Source of the DNA: Candidatus Oscillibacter excrementigallinarum
GTDB lineage: Bacteria > Bacillota > Clostridia > Oscillospirales > Oscillospiraceae
NCBI GenBank assembly: GCA_019118245.1
Contig: DWZJ01000006.1
Coordinates: forward strand, 1 to 54,404
Reading direction: 5' to 3'
Length of the DNA: 54,404 bases
The position numbers and the translations under genes were made by a program. Shown in pieces: positions 42,808 to 51,211 of this stretch. Under the pieces are notes generated by a model, which made no database searches, had not been told where the DNA came from, and saw nothing but the letters and a program-made list of their open reading frames with translations. Position 1 is the first letter of the stretch, and every line of letters starts with the position of its first letter.

Positions 42808-42813
42808 TGTCGG

Positions 42814-43935
42814 TCAGATCTTGATGAGCTCGTAGTCCCGGGTGCCGATGCCGAGCTTCTCCGCGTGCTCCAGGCAGACCTCCCACTCCGTGTCCGGATG
42901 GGCGGCGTGGAAGTAGTCCTTGTCGCCGCAGTCGCAGCCCTCGTCGAACAGGGCGGAGTTGGGGGCGGGCGTCTGGGCCAGCACCGCGTCGGCGCAGGCC
43001 TGGTCCAGGGCCACCGGGTCGAAGGAGGCGAACATGCCCACGTCCGGGACGATGGGCACGTCGTTCTCCCCGTGGCAGTCGCAGTTGGGGGACACGTCCA
43101 CCACCAGGGACACGTGGAAGCAGGGGCGGCCGTCCACCACCGCCTTGGTGTACTCGGCGATCTTCTTGTTCAGGATGGCCGGGGCCTCGTCATACAGGCA
43201 CTGGATGGCGTCCTTGGGGCACACGGCGATGCACCGGGCGCAGCCCACGCACTTGTCCGTGTCGATGGTGGCCTTGCCGTCGGCGCCGAACTGGGGGGCG
43301 CCGTGGGCGCAGATCTTGGCGCAGGCCCGGCAGCCGATGCACTTCTTCTGCTTGACGAAGGGCTTGCCGGAGTTGTGCTGCTCCATCTTGCCGGCCCGGG
43401 AGCCGCAGCCCATGCCGATGTTCTTCAGGGCGCCGCCCATGCCCGCCTGCTCGTGGCCCTTGAAGTGAGTCAGGGAGATGAACACGTCTGCGTCCATCAC
43501 CGCCCGACCGATCTTGGCGGCCTTCACGTACTCGCCGCCTTCCACGGGGACCTCCACCTCGTCGTTGCCCTTCAGGCCGTCGGCGATCAGGATGTGGCAG
43601 CCGGTGGAATAGGGGGTGAAGCCGTTGACGTAGGCGGACTCGATGTGGTCCAGGGCGTTCTTCCGGCCGCCCACGTACAGGGTGTTGCAGTCCGTCAGAA
43701 AGGGCTTGCCGCCGTGGGACTTCACCAGGTCCGCCACGGCCCGGGCCCAGTTGGGCCGGAGATAGGCCAGGTTGCCCGGCTCGCCGAAGTGCATCTTGAT
43801 GGCCACGTACTTGCCGTCCATGTCGATGTCGCCGAAGCCGGCGGTCTCCATCAGGCGGGCCAGCTTCTGGGGCAGGTTCTCCCGCCAGCTGGGGCAGCGG
43901 AAGTCTGCAAAATAGACCTTGGATTTTTCAGACAT
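42814..43935 (-). CDS. DUF362 protein with two 4Fe-4S clusters
   Basis: The 373-residue protein combines a DUF362 domain (KMHFGEPGNLAYLRP; FLTDCNTLYVGGRKNA; FKGHEQAGMGGALKNIGMG) with a bacterial-ferredoxin insert holding CIGCRACAKIC and CVGCARCIAVC, two complete CxxCxxCxxxC sets. The segment HGENDVPIVPDVG follows. Such proteins are widespread in anaerobes; an electron-transfer or redox-enzyme role is likely, but substrate is unknown. The start at 43935 has AAAGGAG upstream. Cytoplasmic. Confidence 0.88.
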   Translation of the reverse strand: MSEKSKVYFADFRCPSWRENLPQKLARLMETAGFGDIDMDGKYVAIKMHFGEPGNLAYLRPNWARAVADLVKSHGGKPFLTDCNTLYVGGRKNALDHIESAYVNGFTPYSTGCHILIADGLKGNDEVEVPVEGGEYVKAAKIGRAVMDADVFISLTHFKGHEQAGMGGALKNIGMGCGSRAGKMEQHNSGKPFVKQKKCIGCRACAKICAHGAPQFGADGKATIDTDKCVGCARCIAVCPKDAIQCLYDEAPAILNKKIAEYTKAVVDGRPCFHVSLVVDVSPNCDCHGENDVPIVPDVGMFASFDPVALDQACADAVLAQTPAPNSALFDEGCDCGDKDYFHAAHPDTEWEVCLEHAEKLGIGTRDYELIKI

Positions 43936-44025
43936 GCTCTTGTTGCTCCTTTTTTCTCTTTCTGGTCGTCCCAACAAAAATCTGGGGCAGGGGACCCCTC
44001 CCGCCGGGGCGGCGTGCCTTCCGCC

Positions 44026-44436
44026 TCACGGCAGGTCCACGGAGATGTTGTCGGTGCCGTGCTCGTCGAATTCGGACAGGTAGGCGTCGATCCGGTCCAT
44101 CAGTTCCCCGTAGTTTTCCCGGGTCAGGGGCTCCCCATCCATGTCCCGCAGGGCCAGCTCCTCCGCCAGGATCTCATAGAACACAATGTCCTCATAGTGC
44201 TCGATGGCCTCGTGGATGCCGCCGTCCGCGAAGGCCTTGGAGGGGATCAGCTCCCCCCGGTACAGCTCCACCAGCTTGCTCATCTTATGATGCAGGCAGT
44301 GGGAGAAGACCAGGCTCTCCACCTGGTCGTATTCCTGGATGCGGTCGTTTTCCCGGGTGGAGTTGATGACCCAGTTTCCTATGTACACCAGATCCAGCAG
44401 ATACCGAAACTGCTGTTCCGTCAGTTCGATCTTCAT
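44026..44436 (-). CDS. Conserved hypothetical helical protein
   Basis: I do not recognise this 136-residue acidic protein. It begins KIELTEQQFRYLLDLVYIGNWVINS and looks all-helical, with no signal peptide or membrane helix. GGGAGGTG precedes the ATG at 44436, and a TATAAT box lies at 44486-44491 on the minus strand, so it is very probably expressed. The frame to 44700 overlaps murI and is not coding. Divergent from murI. Confidence 0.72.
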   Translation of the reverse strand: MKIELTEQQFRYLLDLVYIGNWVINSTRENDRIQEYDQVESLVFSHCLHHKMSKLVELYRGELIPSKAFADGGIHEAIEHYEDIVFYEILAEELALRDMDGEPLTRENYGELMDRIDAYLSEFDEHGTDNISVDLP

Positions 44437-44548
44437 GGGGCAGACACCTCCCAAATGGATGATAGGGTTGGATGATACTGACACGATTATAGCAGAGACA
44501 TACGGAAAATTCCATATAAAAAACAGGGCAAAAAGCCTAAAATCTGTC

Positions 44549-44577
44549 TTGCGGCAGAGGGCTCCGCATAGTATAAT
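44549..44577 (+). promoter_or_regulatory. murI promoter
   Basis: TTGCGG (44549-44554), 17 bases, perfect TATAAT (44572-44577), 63 bases before the ATG. Confidence 0.72.
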
Positions 44578-44640
44578 ATGTAATTCAGATGTGAAATGCC
44601 AGCCGGGCGGCGCCGGCGGAGGAAAAGGAGGCTGGGCGGA

Positions 44641-45456
44641 ATGGACCAGCGGCCCATCGGGGTGTTCGACTCCGGCCTGGGGGGGCTGACGGCGGTACAC
44701 TCCCTCTGGAAGATCTTGCCGGAAGAGGACCTGATCTACTTCGGCGACACCGCCCGGGTGCCCTACGGCGGGCGATCCCGGGAGACCATTTTGAAATACG
44801 CGCGGCAGGATGTGCGGTTTTTACAGTCCTTTGATCTGAAGGCCATCCTCATCGCCTGCGGGACCGTCACCACCACCTCCCTGACCACCCTGCAGGCGGA
44901 GAACGACCTGCCCATGGTGGGGGTGGTGGAGCCCACCTGCCGCCGGGCGGCGCTGATGACGAAAAACAAGCGGGTGGGCATGATCGCCACGGCGGCCTCC
45001 GTCCGCTCCGGCGCCTATGAGGCGGCGCTGCGGCGGCTGGACCCGGAGATCCAGGTATTCTGCCGGGCCTGCCCCCTGTTCGTGCCCCTGGCGGAGGCCG
45101 GGCGCATCCGGCGGGGGGACGTGGTGATCGAGACCGTGGCCCGGGAGTATCTGGCGCCGCTGAAAGAGGCGGGGGTGGACACCCTGATCCTGGGCTGCAC
45201 CCACTACCCCCTGCTGGCGGATGTCATCGGCGACGTGATGGGCCCCGGCGTGGCGCTGGTGTCCGCCGGGGAGGAGTCCGCCTTTGAGCTGAAGCGGATG
45301 CTGAAGGCCCGGGATCTGCGGGCGGATGAGACCCGCCGGGGCGAGACGGAGTTCTACGTCAGCGACCGGGTGGAGGATTTTGAGCAAACGGCCTCCCTGT
45401 TTTTGCAGGAGGACCTGCGCCATATGGCACGGAGGGTGGACATTGAGCGATATTGA
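44641..45456 (+). CDS. murI: Glutamate racemase (MurI)
   Basis: Supplies D-glutamate for peptidoglycan. The 271-residue protein has FDSGLGGLTAV near residue 9, YFGDTARVPYG near 40, the first catalytic Cys in ILIACGTVTTT and the second in LILGCTHYPLL. The usual CNT at the first Cys reads CGT here, but the cysteines are intact. AAGGAGG is nine bases from the ATG at 44641. The end overlaps the ywiB-like gene by 14 bases, so the two are coupled. Confidence 0.93.
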   Translation: MDQRPIGVFDSGLGGLTAVHSLWKILPEEDLIYFGDTARVPYGGRSRETILKYARQDVRFLQSFDLKAILIACGTVTTTSLTTLQAENDLPMVGVVEPTCRRAALMTKNKRVGMIATAASVRSGAYEAALRRLDPEIQVFCRACPLFVPLAEAGRIRRGDVVIETVAREYLAPLKEAGVDTLILGCTHYPLLADVIGDVMGPGVALVSAGEESAFELKRMLKARDLRADETRRGETEFYVSDRVEDFEQTASLFLQEDLRHMARRVDIERY

Positions 45457-45889
45457 GACGCGGCAGGGGCCCCTGCCGGTGACACTGTTCATCCGGGGCG
45501 AACAGTATTTTGACGACGTGGACCCGGACGCCACGGAGCTGGTGACCGAGGGGCTCCTGGAATTGACGGAGGAGGGCCTGCGGCTGACGTATCAGGAGAC
45601 GGCCCTCACCGGCATGGAGGGGACCACCACCACCTTTGAGGTCAGCGGCCCCCAGGTGATCCTGCGCCGGGCGGGCACGGTGAACTCCCAGATGGTGTTT
45701 GAGGAGGGGCGGCAGCACACCTCCCTGTACGAGACCCCCTATGGGGAGCTGTCCGTGGACATCCAGACCAGCGCCCTGCGCCACAACCTCAGCGAGCGGG
45801 GAGGACTGCTGGAGATCAAATACTCCATCGCGGTGGAGCACACGGCGACGGGAAGAAACAGCTTTAAGATCCGGGTGAAGCGAAAGTGA
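45443..45889 (+). CDS. DUF1934 (YwiB-like) beta-barrel protein
   Basis: The 148-residue protein resembles the YwiB/DUF1934 family: RLTYQETALTGMEGTTTTFEV and YSIAVEHTATGRNSFKIRVK are typical of this small calycin-like barrel. Start is a TTG at 45443 with GGAGGG six bases upstream, inside the end of murI. In other Bacillota ywiB is next to argS, as here. Function unknown. The last 45 bases are duplicated exactly at 46023-46067. Confidence 0.85.
   Translation: MSDIETRQGPLPVTLFIRGEQYFDDVDPDATELVTEGLLELTEEGLRLTYQETALTGMEGTTTTFEVSGPQVILRRAGTVNSQMVFEEGRQHTSLYETPYGELSVDIQTSALRHNLSERGGLLEIKYSIAVEHTATGRNSFKIRVKRK
45838..45882 (+). repeat. 45-bp direct repeat, copy 1 (3' end of the ywiB-like gene)
   Basis: Runs from GCACACGGCG to GTGAAGCG and is identical to 46023-46067. 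It encodes the last residues of the protein before KRK and the stop. Confidence 0.95.
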
Positions 45890-46022
45890 AGGAACTGTTC
45901 CGGCGGACCGCGCGGCAGCGCGTCCAAGCATTTTGGCAAAGCCAAAATCTTGCCGGAGGGCGAATTCACTTCGCCCGAGGATTTGAATAAAAGGGCTCCC
46001 GCGGGACAAGTCCCGTGGGAAT
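45883..46022. repeat. Hairpin cluster between the two 45-bp copies
   Basis: The 140-bp segment contains four stem-loops in a row: GGA(c)CGCGC/GCGCGTCC (45905-45925), ATTTTGGC-aaa-GCCAAAAT (45930-45948), GGGCGAA/TTCGCCC (45958-45976) and CCCGCGGGA/TCCCGTGGG (45998-46019). No open frame of note. It looks like an inserted or duplicated palindromic element. Confidence 0.8.
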
Positions 46023-46067
46023 GCACACGGCGACGGGAAGAAACAGCTTTAAGATCCGGGTGAAGCG
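46023..46067 (+). repeat. 45-bp direct repeat, copy 2 (remnant)
   Basis: Exact copy of the 3' end of the ywiB-like gene; its frame continues to AAAAATTAG. Not translated as part of a larger gene. Confidence 0.95.
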
Positions 46068-46070
46068 GAA

Positions 46071-46190
46071 AAATTAGGAATTAGGAGTTAGGAATTAGGA
46101 ATTGCGGTGCCGCCGCAGGCGGCAATTAAAATCTGTCCGGCTTTGCCGGACACCAAAATTCCTCATTCCTCATTCCGAATTCCTCATTCA
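46071..46190. repeat. Dispersed palindromic repeat, copy 2 (before argS)
   Basis: Same architecture as 2782-2892: outer TTAGGAATT/AATTCCTCA arms, inner hairpins TGCCGCC-gca-GGCGGCA (46108-46124) and TGTCCGGC-ttt-GCCGGACA (46134-46152), followed by the shared CCAAAATTCCT. The RBS of argS lies just beyond. Confidence 0.88.
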
Positions 46191-46206
46191 CGAAAGAGGG
46201 AACGAT

Positions 46207-47952
46207 ATGATCAACATGGTACAAAACGCGAAGGACCAGGCGGCGGCCCTGGCCATGGCGGCCTATCAGGCGGCGGTGGCGGACGGCACCCTGCCCCAGG
46301 CGGAGGTCAAGACCGCGCCGGTGGAGATCCCCAAGGACACCGCCAACGGCGACTTCACCACCACCTTTGCCCTGGCGGCCTCCAAGGCGCTGCGGCAGGC
46401 GCCCCGGAACATCGCCCAGGCGCTGCTGGACCACATGGACCTGACGGGCAGCTACTTCGCCTCCGCGGAGATCGCGGGGCCCGGCTTCCTGAACTTCCGC
46501 CTGAACGACAGCTGGTACGCCGCCGTCTGTGAGGCGGTGGAGGCGGAGGGCGCCGCCTACGGCACCGCCGACCACCTGAAGGGGCAGAAGATCATGGTGG
46601 AGTTTGTCTCCGCCAACCCCACCGGCCCCATGCACATGGGCAACGCCCGGGGCGGCGTGCTGGGAGACACCCTGGCCTCCGTCCTCGCCGCCTGCGGCGC
46701 CGACGTGACCCGGGAGTTCTATGTGAACGACGCCGGCCACCAGATCGACAAGTTCGCCCACTCCATCGAGGCCCGGTATCTCCAGCTCATCCAGGGCGAG
46801 GACGCGGTGCCCTTCCCGGAGGACGGGTACCAGGGCGAGGACATCCGTGACCTGGCCCGCGCCTACTACGAGCAGAACGGGGACAAGCTGGTGGATGTGC
46901 CGGAGCAGGAGCGCCAGGAGACCCTGGCCCAGTTCGGCCTGTCCGTCAACCTGCCCAAGATGAAGACCGACCTGGAGCGGTACAAGATCCACTACGACAA
47001 CTGGTTCTACGAGTCCACCCTCCACGAGAGCGGCTATGTCCAGGAGACCGTGGACCTGCTGACGGAGCGGGGGTGGACCTATGAGAAGGACGGGGCCCTG
47101 TGGCTCCGCACCGCCGACATCCTCCGGGACCACTTCCGCAAGCAGGGGAAGAAGGAGGCGGACATCGAGAAGCTGGACCTGAAGGACGACGTGCTGCGCC
47201 GGGCCAACGGCTTCTACACCTACTTCGCCGCGGACATCGCCTATCACCGGAACAAGTTCGCCGTCCGGGGCTTTGACAGGGTCATCAACATCTGGGGCGC
47301 CGACCACCACGGCCATGTGGCCCGGCTGAAGGGGGCCCTGGACGCCCTGGGGCTCAACGGCAGCGAGCGGCTGGACATCGTGCTGATGCAGCTGGTGAAG
47401 CTGCTGCGGGACGGCGAGGTGGTGCGGATGAGCAAGCGCACCGGCAAGGCCATCTCCCTGTCCGACCTGCTGGACGAGGTCAGCGTGGACGCCGCCCGGT
47501 GGTACTTCAACGCCAAGCCGGACACTCAGATGGAATTCGACCTGGGGCTGGCGGTCCGGGAGGACAGCGAGAACCCCATCTACTACGTGGAGTACGCCCA
47601 CGCCCGCATCTGCTCCCTGCTGCGGGCCCTGGGGGAGGAGGGCGTCACCGTGCCGGCCCAGGCGGACGTGGACATGGCCCTGCTGACCGGCGAGGCGGAG
47701 AAGGCCCTGCTGAAGCAGATCGCCCAGTTCGGCGAGGAGATCAAGCTGGCGGCCCGGGACTATGACCCCAGCCACATCAACCGCTATCTCCAGGAGCTGG
47801 CGGCCTGCTTCCACCGGTTCTACACCGCCTGCCGCATCAAGGGCGAGGCGGCGGCTGTCCGGGATGCCCGGCTGAAGCTGGCGGACGACACCCGGATCGT
47901 CCTGCGGAACGGCTTGAAGCTCATCGGCGTGGACGCGCCGGAGAAGATGTGA
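46207..47952 (+). CDS. argS: Arginyl-tRNA synthetase (ArgS)
   Basis: Class I aminoacyl-tRNA synthetase, 581 residues. An N-terminal ArgS-specific domain (about 1-85) is followed by the catalytic Rossmann fold with the HIGH-like motif in NPTGPMHMGNARG. The KMSKS-like motif is RMSKRTGKAI, and the C-terminal DALR anticodon-binding domain ends with LKLIGVDAPEKM. The ATG at 46207 has AGAGGG upstream; the longer frame to 46102 lies inside the palindromic repeat. A strong terminator follows. Confidence 0.96.
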   Translation: MINMVQNAKDQAAALAMAAYQAAVADGTLPQAEVKTAPVEIPKDTANGDFTTTFALAASKALRQAPRNIAQALLDHMDLTGSYFASAEIAGPGFLNFRLNDSWYAAVCEAVEAEGAAYGTADHLKGQKIMVEFVSANPTGPMHMGNARGGVLGDTLASVLAACGADVTREFYVNDAGHQIDKFAHSIEARYLQLIQGEDAVPFPEDGYQGEDIRDLARAYYEQNGDKLVDVPEQERQETLAQFGLSVNLPKMKTDLERYKIHYDNWFYESTLHESGYVQETVDLLTERGWTYEKDGALWLRTADILRDHFRKQGKKEADIEKLDLKDDVLRRANGFYTYFAADIAYHRNKFAVRGFDRVINIWGADHHGHVARLKGALDALGLNGSERLDIVLMQLVKLLRDGEVVRMSKRTGKAISLSDLLDEVSVDAARWYFNAKPDTQMEFDLGLAVREDSENPIYYVEYAHARICSLLRALGEEGVTVPAQADVDMALLTGEAEKALLKQIAQFGEEIKLAARDYDPSHINRYLQELAACFHRFYTACRIKGEAAAVRDARLKLADDTRIVLRNGLKLIGVDAPEKM

Positions 47953-47955
47953 GAG

Positions 47956-47984
47956 CAGGGCCCGCGGCGCGGGCCCTGTTTTTT
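47956..47984 (+). terminator. argS terminator
   Basis: CAGGGCCCGC-ggc-GCGGGCCCTG followed by TTTTTT. Confidence 0.94.
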
Positions 47985-48013
47985 CCAATCGTTTTGTACA
48001 GAGGAGGTCTGGG

Positions 48014-48736
48014 ATGGAAGAGACACGACAGCAAGGAGGCCGGGCGGCTCTGCGGGCGGCGTTCCCCGCCACCATTCCGGTGATGACGGGCTTTTTGTGC
48101 CTGGGCATTGCCTACGGCGTGCTGATGCAGTCCAAGGGGTACGGGCCGCTGTGGTCCGTGCTGATGAGCGCCATCGCCTTCGGCGGCAGTATGCAGTTCG
48201 TGGCCATCACCCTGCTGACCACAGCTTTTGACCCCATCCAGGCGTTTCTGCTGTCCGTCATGGTCAATGCCCGGCATATGTTCTACGGGCTGAGTTTGCT
48301 GGACAAGTACAAGGGGCTGGGGAAGGTGCGGCCGTTTCTGATCTATGTGCTGTGCGACGAGACCTTCTCCCTGGTGTCCACCCTGGAGCCGCCGGAGGGC
48401 GTGGCCGGAAAGGACTTCTACTTCTGGATCTCCCTGCTGGACTACCTCTATTGGATCACGGGCACGGCCCTGGGGGGCCTGGCGGGGAATCTCATCACCT
48501 TTGACACCACGGGGCTGGACTTCGCCCTGACGGCGCTGTTCGCGGTGCTGTTCCTGGAGCAGTGGAAAAAGCCGGAGAACCGGCCCGCCGGGGTCATCGG
48601 CATCCTCTGCGCCGCCGTGAGTCTGGCGGTGTTCCGGGCGGACAACATGGTGATCCCCGCCATGGCGCTGGTGCTGGCGGTGCTGCTGGGCGGGCGGCAT
48701 CGCCTGGAGTGGAACAGAGAGGAGGATGCCCTGTGA
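48014..48736 (+). CDS. azlC: AzlC-family branched-chain amino acid exporter subunit
   Basis: Large subunit of the AzlCD (LIV-E) exporter, 240 residues with about seven helices. The segments FPVMTGFLCLGIAYG-like (here ATIPVMTGFLCLGIAYGVL), AFGGSMQFVAI and SVMVNARHMFYGLS are typical of AzlC. GAGGAGG is well placed before the ATG. It overlaps azlD by four bases. Exports excess branched-chain amino acids or analogues such as azaleucine. Confidence 0.92.
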   Translation: MEETRQQGGRAALRAAFPATIPVMTGFLCLGIAYGVLMQSKGYGPLWSVLMSAIAFGGSMQFVAITLLTTAFDPIQAFLLSVMVNARHMFYGLSLLDKYKGLGKVRPFLIYVLCDETFSLVSTLEPPEGVAGKDFYFWISLLDYLYWITGTALGGLAGNLITFDTTGLDFALTALFAVLFLEQWKKPENRPAGVIGILCAAVSLAVFRADNMVIPAMALVLAVLLGGRHRLEWNREEDAL

Positions 48737-49068
48737 CGCTGACGCCTGTGGAGACCCTGGGCATCATCCTGGCGGTGGCCGCCGGGACCCAGCTGACCCG
48801 CTGGCTGCCCTTCTGGCTGTTCCCGGAGAAGAAGCGGCCCCCCGCTGTGGTGACGTATCTGGGCCGGGTCCTGCCGCCGGCCATGATGGGACTGCTGGTG
48901 GTGTACTGCCTGAAGAGCGTCACCTGGCTGTCGGCTCCCCACGGGGCGCCGGAGCTGATCGCCATTGCGGCGGTGGCGGCGCTGCACACCTGGAGACGGA
49001 ACGTGCTGCTGTCCATCGCCGGAGGCACGGCGCTGTACATGGTGCTGGTCCAGGCGGTGTTTGTCTGA
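48733..49068 (+). CDS. azlD: AzlD-family branched-chain amino acid exporter subunit
   Basis: Small membrane subunit, 111 residues with about four helices, including the family's GTQLTRWLPFWLFP and YLGRVLPPAMMGLLVVY segments. The GTG at 48733 overlaps the azlC stop (GTGA) and has GGAGG upstream; the longer open frame lies over azlC. Partner of AzlC. Confidence 0.92.
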   Translation: MTLTPVETLGIILAVAAGTQLTRWLPFWLFPEKKRPPAVVTYLGRVLPPAMMGLLVVYCLKSVTWLSAPHGAPELIAIAAVAALHTWRRNVLLSIAGGTALYMVLVQAVFV

Positions 49069-49073
49069 ACGGA

Positions 49074-49114
49074 AAAAGAATGCCGGACGGGCGGAAGCCC
49101 GGCCGGCATTCTTT
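49074..49114 (+). terminator. azlCD terminator
   Basis: AAAGAATGCCGG pairs with CCGGCATTCTTT, with an inner GGGC/GCCC helix. The T tract is short. Confidence 0.82.
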
Positions 49115-49258
49115 GCGCCGCCGGGAGAGGCGCACTGTTTCTGAATTGTTATGATTTGTAACAAAAGTGTGGAGATTTTTTGAAAAAATCCAGGTATGCT
49201 GAACTTATAGCGGAAAACCGGGGACCCGGGCCGAATTTTGAAAAGCGAGGTGCCGAAT

Positions 49259-50470
49259 ATGAAGCGGATTCTTCTCTGCTGGATGCTGCTGGCGCTGCTG
49301 ACCGGCTGCGGCAAGGCCGGAGAGCCGGTGCCGGAGGGAGTCCCGGAAGAGGTTTTGGAGGGAGAGACAGAGTCCCTCTCCGGCGAGGCGCTGGTATCCT
49401 CCGCCATGGAGGCCTACGCCGCAATCACGAAGGACCTGACATTCACCCTGGATATCCTGGATGCGGCGGCGGAAGACGCCGAATTTCTCACCTTCTCCAT
49501 CACCCCGGAGAGCGCCTGGAACGTGGCGGGGCGGGAGAACCTGTTTCCCGACAGCTACCGGTGGGAGCCGGCCTCGGCCAGCACCTTTGGTGTACAGTGG
49601 ACCGATATGGAGAATCGGGGGTTATGTTTTACCATGACTGCCCCGGACGGGGAGACCGCTCTGCGGTGCTGTACCGGCAGGGACGCGGTGATGTGGAACG
49701 TGGACGGAGAGGCCCACTATGCCCTGGTGACGGCTGTGGAGGACGGGGGCCCCGGACTGGATGACCTGCTGCGGGGGATCGCCGAGGACGCCCTGCGGGA
49801 GGCGGCATTTTCCGCCCCCACGGTGGACGGGGCCGAGACGGACTGCGAAGAGATCGCCCGGCAGCTGAACGAGGCCATGGCGGAGAACGTCCGCAGCGTG
49901 CCGGACTGGGTCACCTGGAAGCCTCTGGACTTCCAGGCCAGCGGCGCCAGCGTGTTTGACGCCTACTACGGCCAGCCGGAGAACTTCTGCGCCGGGCTGG
50001 GTTTCCGGCTGCTGGTGGATGACCCGTATGGAGAGATGGCCAACAGCTGGCAGGCGGGCGCGGGGCTGGGAGAGCCGGACGCGGACGGGTATTACGGCTG
50101 GGGCGGAGCGGCCGCCATTCGGAAGAATGCGGACGGAGACTGGTGCTGCGACGGCCTGGCCACCGGGGGGAGCTCCGTGGAGCTGCCCCTGTCCGCCCCC
50201 GGGGCGGAGGCGCCCCTTTCGGAGCTGGTGGACGCCTTCTTCCTGACGGTGGGGGAGAGCCACGACTGGCTGGTGCCCTATTACATCCTGGAACACCCGG
50301 CGGAGGATATGGCGGCCCTGCCCGCCCTGCTGGACCAGCGGACCGACGGGGAGGCCCGGGAGCTGTGCGGCGTCCTGGGCCAGTGCCTGCGGGACAGCAC
50401 TTGGGACAACTGGACGATGGAGACGCTGGCGGCGGCCCTGGGGCGATACGGGGCGTATTTGGATGCATAA
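49259..50470 (+). CDS. Hypothetical lipoprotein
   Basis: The 403-residue protein has a short signal peptide with lipobox LLTGC (Cys about residue 17) and a Glu/Pro-rich linker. A domain with LVSSAMEAYAAITKDLTFTLDIL and SPESAW-type sequence follows, and then a second half rich in Trp and Gly (SWQAGAGLGEPDADGYYGWGG). I do not recognise a family. It should be anchored on the outer membrane face. The ATG at 49259 follows GCGAGGTG; the upstream ATG at 49238 precedes that RBS. Flanked by terminators, so it is monocistronic. Confidence 0.8.
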   Translation: MKRILLCWMLLALLTGCGKAGEPVPEGVPEEVLEGETESLSGEALVSSAMEAYAAITKDLTFTLDILDAAAEDAEFLTFSITPESAWNVAGRENLFPDSYRWEPASASTFGVQWTDMENRGLCFTMTAPDGETALRCCTGRDAVMWNVDGEAHYALVTAVEDGGPGLDDLLRGIAEDALREAAFSAPTVDGAETDCEEIARQLNEAMAENVRSVPDWVTWKPLDFQASGASVFDAYYGQPENFCAGLGFRLLVDDPYGEMANSWQAGAGLGEPDADGYYGWGGAAAIRKNADGDWCCDGLATGGSSVELPLSAPGAEAPLSELVDAFFLTVGESHDWLVPYYILEHPAEDMAALPALLDQRTDGEARELCGVLGQCLRDSTWDNWTMETLAAALGRYGAYLDA

Positions 50471-50494
50471 ATCTGCCAATCCCGGCATAAACTG

Positions 50495-50524
50495 GGACTG
50501 CGGCAAAAGCCGCAGTCCTTTTTT
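50495..50524 (+). terminator. Terminator of the hypothetical lipoprotein gene
   Basis: GGACTGCGGC-aaaa-GCCGCAGTCC followed by TTTTTT. Confidence 0.94.
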
Positions 50525-50543
50525 GCGCTTGAAGGAGGCGGGT

Positions 50544-51080
50544 ATGGGAAAGCGATTGCTGTATTGGGAGCTGGCGGGGGCCCTGTTCACGGCGGCGCTG
50601 GGGACGCTGCTGCATTTCACCTATGGCTGGAGCGGCGGCTGGAGCGTGGCGGCGGCTTTCTCGGCGGTCAATGAGTCCACCTGGGAACATATGAAGCTGC
50701 TGTTTTTCCCCCTGTTCCTGTTCTCCGTGGTCCAGCTGTGCTGCCTGGGGCGGACGTATCCCAACTTCCTGGCGGTGCGGGGCGTCAGCGCGCTGACGGG
50801 CGCGGCGCTGGTCCCGGTGCTGTTCTACACCTATACCGGCGTGGTGGGGACCCATGTGCTGTGGGCGGACATCGCGGTGTTCTATCTGGCGGTCCTGGGG
50901 GCCTTTGCTCTGGACTTCCGGCTGCTGCGGCGGGGGCGGTTCACCTCCCTCTGGCAGCAGCTGCTGGGGCTGGCCATCCTGTGGGGGCTGGCGTTTGCGT
51001 TCGTATACTGCACCTTCCATCCGCCGGAGCTGGGCCTTTGGCTGGACCCGCTGACCGGGCGCTATGGCGTGGGCGGATGA
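50544..51080 (+). CDS. DUF6512-type integral membrane protein
   Basis: A 178-residue protein with about five or six helices. FSAVNESTWEHMKLLFFP in the second loop is a conserved segment of this family of uncharacterised membrane proteins. The ATG at 50544 has a near-ideal GAAGGAGG. Function unknown. It sits directly after a terminator, with no obvious promoter recognised. Confidence 0.75.
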   Translation: MGKRLLYWELAGALFTAALGTLLHFTYGWSGGWSVAAAFSAVNESTWEHMKLLFFPLFLFSVVQLCCLGRTYPNFLAVRGVSALTGAALVPVLFYTYTGVVGTHVLWADIAVFYLAVLGAFALDFRLLRRGRFTSLWQQLLGLAILWGLAFAFVYCTFHPPELGLWLDPLTGRYGVGG

Positions 51081-51141
51081 ACAGGCGGGCGGTCCCGACA
51101 GGGCCGCCCGCCTCGTTTTCGCGGATTTTACACCCGGACCG

Positions 51142-51170
51142 TTGACCGGGGTCCGGATGGAGGGTATAAT
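51142..51170 (+). promoter_or_regulatory. Promoter of the xpaC-telA operon
   Basis: TTGACC (51142-51147), 17 bases, perfect TATAAT (51165-51170). An inverted repeat CCGGACC (51134-51140) / GGTCCGG (51150-51156) brackets the -35 box and may be an operator. Confidence 0.85.
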
Positions 51171-51211
51171 AAATCATCATAACAGCGCGCGAACGCAAGG
51201 AGGGCTTTGGC

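Noticed and set aside
46023-46070. Second short gene or pseudogene downstream of the ywiB-like gene
   Set aside because: Only a 45-bp copy of the gene end is present, too short to be a gene; treated as a duplication remnant.
46126-48108. Minus-strand frame of 660 codons opposite argS
   Set aside because: argS motifs are unmistakable on the plus strand; the antisense product has no recognisable domain.
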